A DNA stretch of 64,000 nt from Sedimentibacter hydroxybenzoicus DSM 7310. GTDB taxonomy: Bacteria; Bacillota; Clostridia; Tissierellales; Sedimentibacteraceae. The stretch lies in assembly GCF_013403245.1 (NCBI RefSeq), contig NZ_JACBNQ010000003.1:124001-188000 (forward strand), given 5' to 3'. Below, in pieces: positions 44,349-52,330 of the stretch. The translations under genes were made by a program, and so were the position numbers. Numbering within the stretch: the first letter of the stretch is position 1; each line of letters starts with the position of its first letter. Under the pieces are notes generated by a model that saw only the letters and a program-made list of their open reading frames with translations, did not search any database and was not told where the DNA came from.

Positions 44349-45451
44349 AAAAAATTATTTATAATAACTGCACTTAATGCTTCCTTAATAATCCTTTTTA
44401 TCTGTCTTGCGTTTTTCAAGCTATTTGTTAACGAAAAAAGTTTGTTCATAATATCAGAGTTATCGATTATCTGTTTTTCATCATCTTCCAAAGCATTATA
44501 CTGTTTCTGGTATTCTACATGCATAATTTCTTCAACGGAATCCTTTGAAAGACTGTCAAACCTTATAACAGCATCAAATCTAAAAAAAATAGGCTCCCCC
44601 AATTTTTCTTTAATTTCCTTTTCTGACATGAAGTTTGAAGTACAGATAATAATGGAGTTTTTCATCTTTACCGTATAATTTTTATCTACAAGCACTCCTT
44701 CATCAAACAATTGATAAAATGCACTGTAAAATACCGGATTCGGTTTGTCAAACTCATCAAATAAAACAACATTTGATTCCCTTTCGACCAATTCTTTAGC
44801 AAGACTATTTTGACTATGCTTTCCGCCGAAAATATATGACCCAAATTCGTTACTATGTAACATAGAAAACTGTTTACGAAATAAAGGTTGTCCTAACACA
44901 TCTGCTATATATTTTGCAGTTTCTGTTTTCCCCACACCTGTGTTACCATAAAACAACATTACACACGGCTTATCAAATCTTCCTTTTGCAACATTATACA
45001 ATGTGCTTAAAATCTGTCGCTGTGCAATTATCTGTCCAATTATCTTATTTGGAAATCCTGCTTTAATTGCTTTTAATTCTTCTATTCCAAGTATATTATA
45101 TTTTTGTTCCTGAATATAACAATCATTTTTTATATATTGCTTCATTCTCTTTGTTATGCTATCTGGTGGATTATGCAAATACAAATTATCTATATTATAG
45201 CGAAATGCAAAATTAGAAAAGCTTTCTATAAAGCTCTCTGTTAAAGATGCGTAGTCATCCGAAAATGCAACTACGGTTTCATAATGCAGCGTTTCCTCAA
45301 TTTGTTCTATCTCCCTGCCTTCAATATCGACTTTAATATTTCTGCGCTTTTCATCATCCTGAATTACCAAATCAATAATATGCATATAATTATCATCTGA
45401 TATTATATCACGAAAACCATTCAGACCTCCATAGTAAATAAACACTTTCAT
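44345..45451 (-). CDS. ClpB/ClpX-like AAA+ ATPase of RhuM operon
   Basis: A 368-residue protein. Residues 1-125 are a unique acidic domain. Residues 130-365 are an AAA+ (AAA_2-type) module: Walker A FYGNTGVGKTETAKYIAD, Walker B NVVLFDEFDK, sensor 1 IIICTSNF, arginine finger in FFRFDAVIRF, and a C-terminal lid region (LTNSLKNARQIKRIIKEAL). It resembles the unfolding modules of Clp proteins without a ClpP-docking loop that I can see. Its ATG overlaps the upstream stop by four bases (ATGA), so it is tightly coupled to the DUF6414-like gene. The N-terminal domain may recognise the substrate. Confidence 0.8.
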   Translation of the reverse strand: MKVFIYYGGLNGFRDIISDDNYMHIIDLVIQDDEKRRNIKVDIEGREIEQIEETLHYETVVAFSDDYASLTESFIESFSNFAFRYNIDNLYLHNPPDSITKRMKQYIKNDCYIQEQKYNILGIEELKAIKAGFPNKIIGQIIAQRQILSTLYNVAKGRFDKPCVMLFYGNTGVGKTETAKYIADVLGQPLFRKQFSMLHSNEFGSYIFGGKHSQNSLAKELVERESNVVLFDEFDKPNPVFYSAFYQLFDEGVLVDKNYTVKMKNSIIICTSNFMSEKEIKEKLGEPIFFRFDAVIRFDSLSKDSVEEIMHVEYQKQYNALEDDEKQIIDNSDIMNKLFSLTNSLKNARQIKRIIKEALSAVIINNFL

Positions 45452-46227
45452 CTACATACTCCCGCAAGAATAACGTCATATACCTTTAATTCTTCTTGTT
45501 CCATCTCGAATGCATCCTTATTTACCAAATTATATCCGCTTATTTCCTCTTCCCTTTTATCAGAAAACTCCGATTCCATTGTTAGATTTTCTCTCTTAAC
45601 CGTACCTACTTCTATTGCATGATATTCCAAATTCATTTTTACAAGATCAGAAATAAAATAGCTGTTTCGAAATGCTTTTATATTAAAACGCAACACAACG
45701 CTTTTACTTTCATATTCTGTAATAAGTTCATAATATCCTCTTCCACTATCCAATGCCTGATCCATAAGTGCAAGATTAAAATTCAGGTCTTCTGCTATTT
45801 GCACCTTTCCGTCTGTCATTGTAAAATATGGGGTAAGCATTTTAAAATATGCGAAGGAATTTGGATATGGATATGTTTTACATTCAGGAAAAACCGTAAT
45901 ATAATTCTTCCCCTCTTTCTTAACACAATGTAAATAATCTGTAAGGAGTGTATTTTCAACGGCCTTAGTAATTATCGTTGTACCTTCTCTTGAAAAATCA
46001 GCATTACCACCTATCCCAACTTTTGCACCTATCATAGAAAGTATTCCTATTGATTTTCCTACTTCTGCTTCGGCTCCTGCTACTATTTCATTTGTTTTCT
46101 TAACAATATGCGCTTTTTTGTCCTCACTCTTTCCATTACCAAGAATGTAAATCAAATCCGTAGCAGAACTCTCATCAAAATATATTATTTTAACCATTTG
46201 CCTGCTTTTTTTTATGCCTTTTGCCAT
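45448..46227 (-). CDS. DUF6414-like protein of RhuM operon
   Basis: A 259-residue protein opening with a basic segment and VKIIYFDESSATDLIYILGN. A Gly/Ala-rich stretch (AGAEAEVGKSIGILSMIGAK, then VGIGGNADFSREGTT, about residues 50-85) precedes LLTDYLHCV. I believe this matches the family listed as DUF6414, but that is from memory. There is no obvious enzymatic motif. It begins seven bases after RhuM with AAAGGAG and overlaps the AAA+ gene, so the three products probably work together, perhaps as effector, target or adaptor of the ATPase. Confidence 0.65.
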   Translation of the reverse strand: MAKGIKKSRQMVKIIYFDESSATDLIYILGNGKSEDKKAHIVKKTNEIVAGAEAEVGKSIGILSMIGAKVGIGGNADFSREGTTIITKAVENTLLTDYLHCVKKEGKNYITVFPECKTYPYPNSFAYFKMLTPYFTMTDGKVQIAEDLNFNLALMDQALDSGRGYYELITEYESKSVVLRFNIKAFRNSYFISDLVKMNLEYHAIEVGTVKRENLTMESEFSDKREEEISGYNLVNKDAFEMEQEELKVYDVILAGVCR

Positions 46228-46234
46228 ATATCTT

Positions 46235-47239
46235 TTATACTCCTTTTTTTCTTATACTCGTTCTTGCATTTTCCCCTGCATCCTTAATAGTCTCCATATA
46301 TGCTTTTTCTACAGGTGAAATGGTAATTTCCTGATATCTTCTGTATTCTTCTTTTGCTTTTTTCATAGCTTGTTCATGACTGACTTTTCCTGAATCTATA
46401 AGTAATTTTCTATTTCCTGATGTTAATATAGCATCCAATTGCTCTACATAATCATTCATATACATTGGCTTATGCTCAATAGCATTGATTTCTGCCAAAT
46501 CAAAATAACCTGAAACAAGATTGTTTAATACTTTTAATTCTTCTTCACGTAAATAATTTTTTGCAACTCCAACATCCTTTAACACCGGTAATTCTCCCGA
46601 AAAAGATGTAAGCCCCATGAAAGGCTTTTCTGCATCAGCACGTTTAAATATAACCTCTGCTGCAGTATGACCATGTGCTGCAAAATGCAGTTTATTCTGT
46701 ACAATTTTGAAAAACCTTAATGATTCTTCACTGTGAGGATCATAATCAACACTTGTAGCATACAAATCAAGCACTTGACGATATAGAACTTTTTCTGATG
46801 AACGAATATCTCTGATACGGTCAAGTAACTCTTTCCAATAGTTACCTCCTCCATTTCCTTTCAAGCGCTCATCATCCATTACAAAACCTTTAATCATATA
46901 TTCCTTTAAACGTTCTGTAGCCCACTGTCTAAATCTCGTAGCTATGGATGATTTAACACGATATCCAAGTGAAATAATCATATCAAGGTTATAATGAACT
47001 ACATTATAATTCTTTCCGTCCGAAGCAGTTGTTCGGAATTTCCGAACAACTGAATTCTCCTCTAACTCTCTTTCTTCAAAAATATGCTTTATATGTTCAC
47101 TAATATTAGATTTTGATGTCTGGTATAACTCAACTAACTGTGCTTGCGTTAACCATACCGTTTCATCTTCCACCTTAACATCTATATTAACTAATCCGTC
47201 TTCCGTTTGATAAATAATAATCTCACCTTTATTATCCAT
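46235..47239 (-). CDS. Virulence protein RhuM family
   Basis: A 334-residue RhuM-family protein. The N-terminal winged-helix-like part reads VWLTQAQLVELYQTSKSNIS and HIKHIFEERELEENSVVRKF, followed by ASDGKNYNVVHYNLDMIISL. The C-terminal half has a Fic-like character, with FFKIVQNKLHFAAHGHTAAE and the DLAEINAIEHKPMYMNDYVE helix. RhuM proteins are common near restriction and defence genes and on mobile islands; their biochemical role is unsettled. ATG follows AAGGAG. The promoter carries a LexA-like box. First gene of RhuM-DUF6414-like-AAA+. Confidence 0.88.
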   Translation of the reverse strand: MDNKGEIIIYQTEDGLVNIDVKVEDETVWLTQAQLVELYQTSKSNISEHIKHIFEERELEENSVVRKFRTTASDGKNYNVVHYNLDMIISLGYRVKSSIATRFRQWATERLKEYMIKGFVMDDERLKGNGGGNYWKELLDRIRDIRSSEKVLYRQVLDLYATSVDYDPHSEESLRFFKIVQNKLHFAAHGHTAAEVIFKRADAEKPFMGLTSFSGELPVLKDVGVAKNYLREEELKVLNNLVSGYFDLAEINAIEHKPMYMNDYVEQLDAILTSGNRKLLIDSGKVSHEQAMKKAKEEYRRYQEITISPVEKAYMETIKDAGENARTSIRKKGV

Positions 47240-47286
47240 ACAAATATTTTCTCCTTTATATCTCTTTACATTCGATTATAATGCGT

Positions 47287-47335
47287 CGAATGTATGTTCT
47301 GATTATATTGTACTATAATTTATAAATCTATGCAA
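47287..47335 (-). promoter_or_regulatory. RhuM promoter with LexA-like (SOS) box
   Basis: Minus strand: -35 TTGCAT at 47330-47335, 17-base spacer, -10 TACAAT at 47307-47312, then AGAACATACATTCG at 47287-47300, six bases past the -10. The box matches GAAC-N4-GTTC at all but one core position (the last half reads ATTC). The recA box sits seven bases past its own -10, and the RhuM relic at 39654 keeps the same sequence and spacing. SOS control is inferred. Confidence 0.65.
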
Positions 47336-47446
47336 GAAAAAAGACATGAAAGTTATAACTAACATATCTCCTATTTCTTTGTATTCCTAATTATTTATTT
47401 TTCTAATAAATTAAAATAATAACCTTTCATATAAAAAGGTATTTAT

Positions 47447-47641
47447 CTACAATTTCAATTCTTCCCAATCAGTTCTATTTTTGTCCGAAATGCTTAATAG
47501 TTCATAACAATGAGATCAACTCAATTCAACAGACACTGTCTAGCAAATGTTATATTTTAAATAAAATGCCCTCATGTTTTGCAAATTTGACCTATAAAAC
47601 CCACTTGTAATTTCTTTAGGCAATACGTTGAGGTCAAACTC
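47447..47641 (-). pseudogene. YhcG/DUF1016 nuclease fragment
   Basis: Read on the minus strand, 65 codons give SGFYRSNLQNMRAFYLKY, then TVSVELS-stop-SHCYELLSISDKNRTDW. This matches the N-terminal domain of DUF1016/YhcG PDDEXK nucleases, where GFSxxNLxxMRxFYxxY and QTVSxELSWSHYxELL are conserved. Two internal stops replace expected residues: TAG where Q is usual, TGA where W is usual. Start, nuclease domain and most of the N-domain are gone. It is a dead remnant upstream of the RhuM promoter. Confidence 0.75.
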
Positions 47642-47722
47642 TATTTTTTATAAAACTATAGGCAGTTTTCGAAAACATATCAATCGGATAATCTGTGCTT
47701 ATGATGAAGAAATGCTTGTTCG

Positions 47723-48361
47723 TTACCCCAACCATAGTTTAGCCCTTTTTATAAGTTTTGAATAGAGATATACATCCCGGTCTGTAAATAATTCTTCATT
47801 TATTTTTTCAATCGGAAACCACTCAACTCCACTATTTTCATCGGGATTTACGACCAAAGAATCTTCTTCGTTTGCCGTAAACAGATATGCTATTGAGAGA
47901 TGGAGATGAGCATTTACGTACGCTTTATTCTTGAAATGACGTGTAACTGTTAAAATGTCAATGGAAGCAATGCTTGTAGAAATTGGAATTACATTAACGC
48001 CTGTTTCTTCAAGAGCCTCTCGGGTTGCAACCGCTAATAAATCGGCATCTCCGTCAGCATGTCCTCCAGTCCATGCCCATGTATTTCTAATGTTATGATG
48101 TATCATTAACACTTTACTGAGAGACTTATTTAATATAAATCCCGAACTGGTTATATGTGCAATTTCGTTATCCCTCAGCAGAATATTTTGCGGAAACAGC
48201 TCTATACAGTTTAAAATAACTTTTTTGTCTTGGATTTCCTGAGCGTCCTTGGGGATATAATTTTTAATTTCATCAATATAATTCAAAATAAATTTCACCG
48301 CCTTATTTATTTTTTGTTTATCGCTAATGTTTTCTTGACAGCAACACGACACCTTCCACAT
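47723..48361 (-). CDS. Nudix hydrolase with N-terminal extension
   Basis: A 212-residue protein. The Nudix box is GGHADGDADLLAVATREALEETGVN-like (written here in part: AVATREALEETGV), with the REx2EExG core intact but Ala in place of the first conserved Glu. Nudix enzymes cleave nucleoside diphosphate-linked compounds. Residues 15-70 form a helical extension. The first ten residues (MWKVSCCCQE) have no good ribosome binding site and may be spurious; the true start is uncertain. It is followed by no terminator I can see. Confidence 0.8.
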   Translation of the reverse strand: MWKVSCCCQENISDKQKINKAVKFILNYIDEIKNYIPKDAQEIQDKKVILNCIELFPQNILLRDNEIAHITSSGFILNKSLSKVLMIHHNIRNTWAWTGGHADGDADLLAVATREALEETGVNVIPISTSIASIDILTVTRHFKNKAYVNAHLHLSIAYLFTANEEDSLVVNPDENSGVEWFPIEKINEELFTDRDVYLYSKLIKRAKLWLG

Positions 48362-48442
48362 GCGTCGGCAAGGTAGGCGTCTTCCATTATTTTTTCAACA
48401 AAGAAACATACATTGTTCAGAAGATGCATTCATATTCGTACA

Positions 48443-48991
48443 TTATACTCTACTTTCGAAAACATATTTTTTCAATGTATTTACATGCATGGGATAAAAT
48501 AATTCATGGTTTTTATTCAGTAAAATCTTCATTTCTTCGACGGAAACCCATTTATAGTTTTTTGATTCGTTTGAAAAAGGCAGCAAGTCGCCCTCTACAT
48601 TACAAACAAAGACAAAAACAATAATGGGATATGTGCCTTCTATATTTTGTGAACATGAAAACGGAACAAAGTTAATAACCTTGTAAGAATTGCCTTCATA
48701 CACACTGGATAGATTCTCACCAAGTATCTGTGTCACATTTAAACCCGTTTCTTCTTTTATTTCCCTTTTTAGTGTATCAAAAATACACTCGAATGCACGC
48801 ACCTTCCCCGCCGGTATTTCCAAAAGACCATGTTCGTTTGGTGCGTCAATCTTACACCTTTCTTGCAGGAGGATATACTCTGTATTATCTATTCTCTTTA
48901 CAATTATACCGCCGGCACCGGGGATTGAAAAATGTTCGGTTATTTGAGAGCTTCTAACGCTCTCCTCTTCTTTACATCTATCTTCATTCAT
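48443..48991 (-). CDS. Nudix hydrolase
   Basis: A 182-residue protein with a complete Nudix box from about residue 62: GKVRAFECIF followed by DTLKREIKEETGL, fitting Gx5Ex7REUxEExGU. The preceding IPGAGGIIVKRIDNTEYILL strand and LLEIPAGK resemble ADP-ribose pyrophosphatase-type Nudix proteins, but the substrate is not fixed by the sequence. It begins 22 bases after the short alanyl-tRNA synthetase gene region boundary and may follow it in the same transcript. Confidence 0.85.
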   Translation of the reverse strand: MNEDRCKEEESVRSSQITEHFSIPGAGGIIVKRIDNTEYILLQERCKIDAPNEHGLLEIPAGKVRAFECIFDTLKREIKEETGLNVTQILGENLSSVYEGNSYKVINFVPFSCSQNIEGTYPIIVFVFVCNVEGDLLPFSNESKNYKWVSVEEMKILLNKNHELFYPMHVNTLKKYVFESRV

Positions 48992-49012
48992 TATAAAACA
49001 CCTCGTAATATA

Positions 49013-50812
49013 TTATATTGAATTACCGCAATTAATGTCAAGTAGAGCGATCACTGCTTTTATTCGCCTTACACCTGCCGAAGAAGCTTCTTCCTTAATA
49101 ATTTTAAACGAACCCAGCTCTCCTGTATTACCGGCATGTGGTCCACCGCATATTTCGTCTGAATAACCTGGTATGGAGTACACTTTAACATTTTCTCCGT
49201 ACCTTCCGGCGAATACTCCAATAGCACCCAGACAATAAGCATCTTCAAGTTTCATTTCTTTCACGGAAACTTCAATATTTTTTTCGATAGCTTCATTAAC
49301 TATCCTTTCCACATCTTCAAGTTCATCCGGTGTAACTTTTCTGTGAAACGAAAAATCAAATCGGAGTCTTTCAGGTGTTATATTGCTTCCACGTTGAGAA
49401 ACCTCGTCACCGAGCACTTTACGCAATGCGGAGTTCAACAGATGTGTCGCAGTATGGAGCCGGGCAGTTTGAATGCTATGATCTGCCAGCCCTCCTTTGA
49501 ATTTGTCTTTTGCTCCTTTTCTGGATTTGTCCTGATGCTCCGCATACTTCTCTCTGAATGACTCCACGTCAACAGAACAACCCCTTTCCTCTGCCAATTC
49601 ACAGGTAAACTCAATCGGAAAACCATATGTGTCATATAATCTGAATGCTGACTCTCCACTCAAAGCAGTATTCATTCCGATATTTTTGAGATACTGGTCA
49701 GCCTTTTTCAGTCCCAAATCCAGGGTTTTTGCAAACAAATCACATTCTTTTTGTATCTGCTCTATGATAAATTCTTTGTTTTCAGCCAATTCCGAATATA
49801 TATTCGCGTATTGATGAATTATCACTTCTGCCAGATCACATAAATAATTTTGTTTAATACCTGATTTTTTAAATATTCTGATCATTCTGCGAATCAAACG
49901 TCTTAATATATAGCCCTGTTCCGTATTTGACGGGCATATCTTTCGCGGGTCACCTAAAATAAAACTGGCTGCTCTGATATGCTCACAAATAATTCGTTTA
50001 TCTCTTATTGACATTTCAGCATCTAATTCCTCAATAATGCTATTCAGCCGGATCATAACAGGAATAAACAGCTCTGTATCGTAAACATTCGTCTTTCCGT
50101 TAAATACTGTCAGAACTCGTTCGAGCCCCATTCCCGTATCCACATTTTTCTGCTGAAGTTCTGTGAAACTTCCGTCTGCTTCCTTATTAAATTGCATAAA
50201 TACATTGTTCCATATCTCAACATATTTTCCGCACTTACATGACGGTCCACAATTGTCACTGCATTTTGGTTTTCCCATATCATAAAATATTTCTGTATCA
50301 GGACCACATGGACCTGTCAGTCCAACAGGTCCCCACCAATTATCTTCCCGCCCATAGGAATATATTTGACTCTGTTTCAATCCTTTGCTCTTCCATATCG
50401 TTTCAGATTCGGTATCGCGGGGTACCAGCAGATCCCCTTCAAACACGGTTACTGCCAGTCGTTCCACAGGTATGTTCAAATTATTTGTCAAAAAATCAAA
50501 ACTCATAGATATAGATTCTTCTTTAAAATAATCACCAAGAGACCAATTTCCCATCATTTCAAAAAATGTCAGATGTGTATCATCACCGACCTCATCTATA
50601 TCTCCTGTTCTGACACATTTTTGAATATCAACAAGACGTCTCCCCTGCGGATGACTTTCTCCCAATAAATATGGTACCAGCGGATGCATTCCTGCCGTAG
50701 TAAATAAAACTGTCGGATCATTCTCCGGCAGAAGTGAAGCCGACGCGATTTCTTTATGCCCCCTTTCTTCAAAAAATTTCACATAAATCCTTCTTAACTC
50801 ATTTGCTGTCAT
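49013..50812 (-). CDS. alaS: Short alanyl-tRNA synthetase (no C-Ala domain)
   Basis: A 599-residue class II synthetase that charges tRNA-Ala. The catalytic core (about 1-240) has [20 protein letters not shown] and [20 protein letters not shown]. The tRNA-recognition region and the editing domain follow, with zinc ligands [11 protein letters not shown] and [13 protein letters not shown] (usual form CGGTH). It stops after the editing domain and lacks the C-terminal C-Ala oligomerisation part, about 275 residues shorter than standard AlaRS. It is therefore likely a second, stress- or starvation-induced enzyme. A T-box with an alanine specifier precedes it. Confidence 0.88.
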   Translation of the reverse strand: MTANELRRIYVKFFEERGHKEIASASLLPENDPTVLFTTAGMHPLVPYLLGESHPQGRRLVDIQKCVRTGDIDEVGDDTHLTFFEMMGNWSLGDYFKEESISMSFDFLTNNLNIPVERLAVTVFEGDLLVPRDTESETIWKSKGLKQSQIYSYGREDNWWGPVGLTGPCGPDTEIFYDMGKPKCSDNCGPSCKCGKYVEIWNNVFMQFNKEADGSFTELQQKNVDTGMGLERVLTVFNGKTNVYDTELFIPVMIRLNSIIEELDAEMSIRDKRIICEHIRAASFILGDPRKICPSNTEQGYILRRLIRRMIRIFKKSGIKQNYLCDLAEVIIHQYANIYSELAENKEFIIEQIQKECDLFAKTLDLGLKKADQYLKNIGMNTALSGESAFRLYDTYGFPIEFTCELAEERGCSVDVESFREKYAEHQDKSRKGAKDKFKGGLADHSIQTARLHTATHLLNSALRKVLGDEVSQRGSNITPERLRFDFSFHRKVTPDELEDVERIVNEAIEKNIEVSVKEMKLEDAYCLGAIGVFAGRYGENVKVYSIPGYSDEICGGPHAGNTGELGSFKIIKEEASSAGVRRIKAVIALLDINCGNSI

Positions 50813-50846
50813 TAATATTACTCCCTCCTGTTTTATTTACCAAAAC

Positions 50847-51138
50847 AAAAAAGCCCTAAGCTGACTTATTGTCAACTTAGGGCGAACTATTATGTCCGTG
50901 TTACCACCTAAATTCAGATTTCTCTGCACTCTATCAATACGGGATATTTCCGATATTGTTTCCTGAATAACGGTGGAACTCCGTTGAAGCCTACTGAGAT
51001 TTTTCGGGATTTTTCTGTTCGGTTCACGGCTCCGAGACTGCTTCAATATCAGATCAATGAAGATTCACACCAACCATCTTCTCTCTGTGAAATCCCTAAT
51101 ACTTACTATTCCTCATTATAGCCTTTTTGTTTTAAGTT
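50847..51138 (-). ncRNA. T-box leader, alanine specifier
   Basis: On the minus strand: stem I begins near 51117 with AGTA and the distal-loop GGTTGGTG; TTGAA-GCA-G at about 51047-51038 gives specifier GCA (Ala) at 51039-51041; the T-box core AGGTGGTAACACGG is at about 50900-50912; and the terminator GCCCTAAGTTGAC/GTCAGCTTAGGGC with a T6 tract ends at 50847. Uncharged tRNA-Ala should favour antitermination and expression of the short alaS. Confidence 0.9.
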
Positions 51139-51144
51139 GAATCA

Positions 51145-51173
51145 ATGCTATCACACTCAAATTGAAATGTCAA
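51145..51173 (-). promoter_or_regulatory. Promoter of the alaS T-box
   Basis: Minus strand TTGACA at 51168-51173, 17-base spacer, TAGCAT at 51145-51150. An alternative TATAAT at 51116-51121 lacks a well-placed -35. The start would be near 51138, just upstream of stem I. Confidence 0.55.
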
Positions 51174-51203
51174 TTAAATTATGGCGAATTCGCCATAATT
51201 TAA
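51174..51203. repeat. 30-base perfect palindrome
   Basis: TTAAATTATGGCGAA joined to its exact reverse complement, centred on GAATTC. It ends the KilA-N fragment and abuts the alaS promoter (-35 at 51168-51173). It has no T-tract sufficient for a classic terminator on the plus strand but could terminate minus-strand transcripts weakly (TTTAATTG). Confidence 0.8.
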
Positions 51204-51353
51204 AGCGTGATTATGTATCTGTTCCCATATTCCTAAGAGTTCAACTGTATTTCGGTTTCGAAGCCAATCCGAAATGAAAAAATCATTTTCTATGGCTCTT
51301 TTCAGCACAGCTTTTATATCGTCCACATTCAATTGGAATTTACCTATTATCAT
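51174..51353 (-). pseudogene. Truncated KilA-N fragment ending in a palindrome
   Basis: A 59-codon frame encodes FISDWLRNRNTVELLGIWEQ followed by IHNHALNYGEFAII and a stop. This is the first half of a KilA-N domain, close to the segment KWLRNKNTIEFLGIWEGMYN in the intact gene at 38764. The DNA-contacting second half is absent. The last codons form half of a 30-base perfect palindrome (51174-51203: TTAAATTATGGCGAA and its reverse complement). No convincing ribosome binding site lies before the ATG. A relic. Confidence 0.7.
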
Positions 51354-51355
51354 AA

Positions 51356-51841
51356 TTAAAAATCAATGTATTCTACTTGATTTCCCTGTTGTTTTATTAA
51401 ATCAACCAAGTCTTTTGTTTTTAGCCAAACAGTAGCGGTATTTTCATTTGGGTGAATAGCAATAAGTGTATGTTCAAAGTCAGCATCAATATATACTTTT
51501 ACGTTATGTGTTTCATCATTAATGACACCGAATGGTGTTACAGCACCTTTAGATAAACCTAAATACTGATACAAATCGCTTTCAGAAGCAAAGCTCAACG
51601 GTCGAGAGTTAATTCTTTCTCTCATTTGTTTTAAATTAACCATTTTTTCTTCTCTAACCACAAATAAAAAATAATTTCGTTTTTTATCATCACGAACAAA
51701 TAAATTTTTAGCCCCGAACTTTGCTTTAGGGAGATTCAAAGAAAGCATTTCATCAATCGTAAAAACTGCTTCATGTGAAATTATTTCATATTCCACATTT
51801 GATGTATTTAATAAACTAATTATCTCCTGTTTACCTTTCAT
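51356..51841 (-). CDS. prdX: YbaK/ProX-type aminoacyl-tRNA deacylase
   Basis: A 161-residue free-standing editing domain of the ProXp group. It removes wrongly attached amino acids (usually Ala) from tRNA-Pro. Recognised by YEIISHEAVFTIDEML, the KNLFVRDDKKRNYFLFVV strand, LSKGAVTPFGVINDE and IAIHPNENTATVWLK. In Clostridia this protein is often called PrdX and can be linked to proline metabolism, but no prd genes are here. The start is uncertain: 51841, 51850 or 51859. Its neighbour is a short AlaRS with its own editing site, so both deal with Ala quality control. Confidence 0.88.
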   Translation of the reverse strand: MKGKQEIISLLNTSNVEYEIISHEAVFTIDEMLSLNLPKAKFGAKNLFVRDDKKRNYFLFVVREEKMVNLKQMRERINSRPLSFASESDLYQYLGLSKGAVTPFGVINDETHNVKVYIDADFEHTLIAIHPNENTATVWLKTKDLVDLIKQQGNQVEYIDF

Positions 51842-51859
51842 TGTTTTCATTTTCTCCAT

Positions 51860-52073
51860 TCATCAATAATTATTTAACTACAAATTCCTGTTTATCCGTA
51901 TATTACTGCTATTATAACCTATCTAAAAGCAAAAATAAACAGACAAATCTCAAACATAATTTGACTGTTTATTATACTATATTATTGTCATTGATAGAAT
52001 TTATATCATGGTACGTATTTGGAGGTATCTATATCATATCACCGGCTCACACATATATGTTATTTTCTGAAAC
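51860..52073. other. Spacer with no recognised gene
   Basis: AT-rich. A plus-strand frame runs through it into repeat copy A, but it has no ribosome binding site and its composition is not protein-like in this part. The segment presumably holds the prdX promoter. Confidence 0.5.
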
Positions 52074-52322
52074 AAGCTGTAACAACTTACGTATTAAAGA
52101 ATATAATAATAGTAATGCTATACAGGAGTGGTGTTTAACTCTTGATGATTAAAAAACTGTATATATATTCAAATTGTAAAATTCTGAAATTGCCATTTTT
52201 TTCGGGTTTTGCTCTGAAATCTACATAAATCCTTGATAAAAAATTCAAAAATTAATTGAAATTACCCCATTGTTCAAAAACAAAAATCTCAAAAATATTT
52301 ATGCAGTATTTGCGTATAAATT
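52074..52322 (+). repeat. Dispersed repeat, copy A
   Basis: About 250 bases that resemble 60134-60387 in the same orientation. The best parts are the first 60 bases (shared TATACAGGAG and, with single changes, AAGCTGTAACAACTTACGTA) and the last 55 (shared AAATATTTATGCAGTATTTG then CGTATAAAT). The first block could once have encoded EYNNSNAIQEW. It ends 9 bases from the stop of the sensor kinase. Probably the end of a mobile element or a MITE-like unit. Confidence 0.65.
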
Positions 52323-52330
52323 GTTTTATC

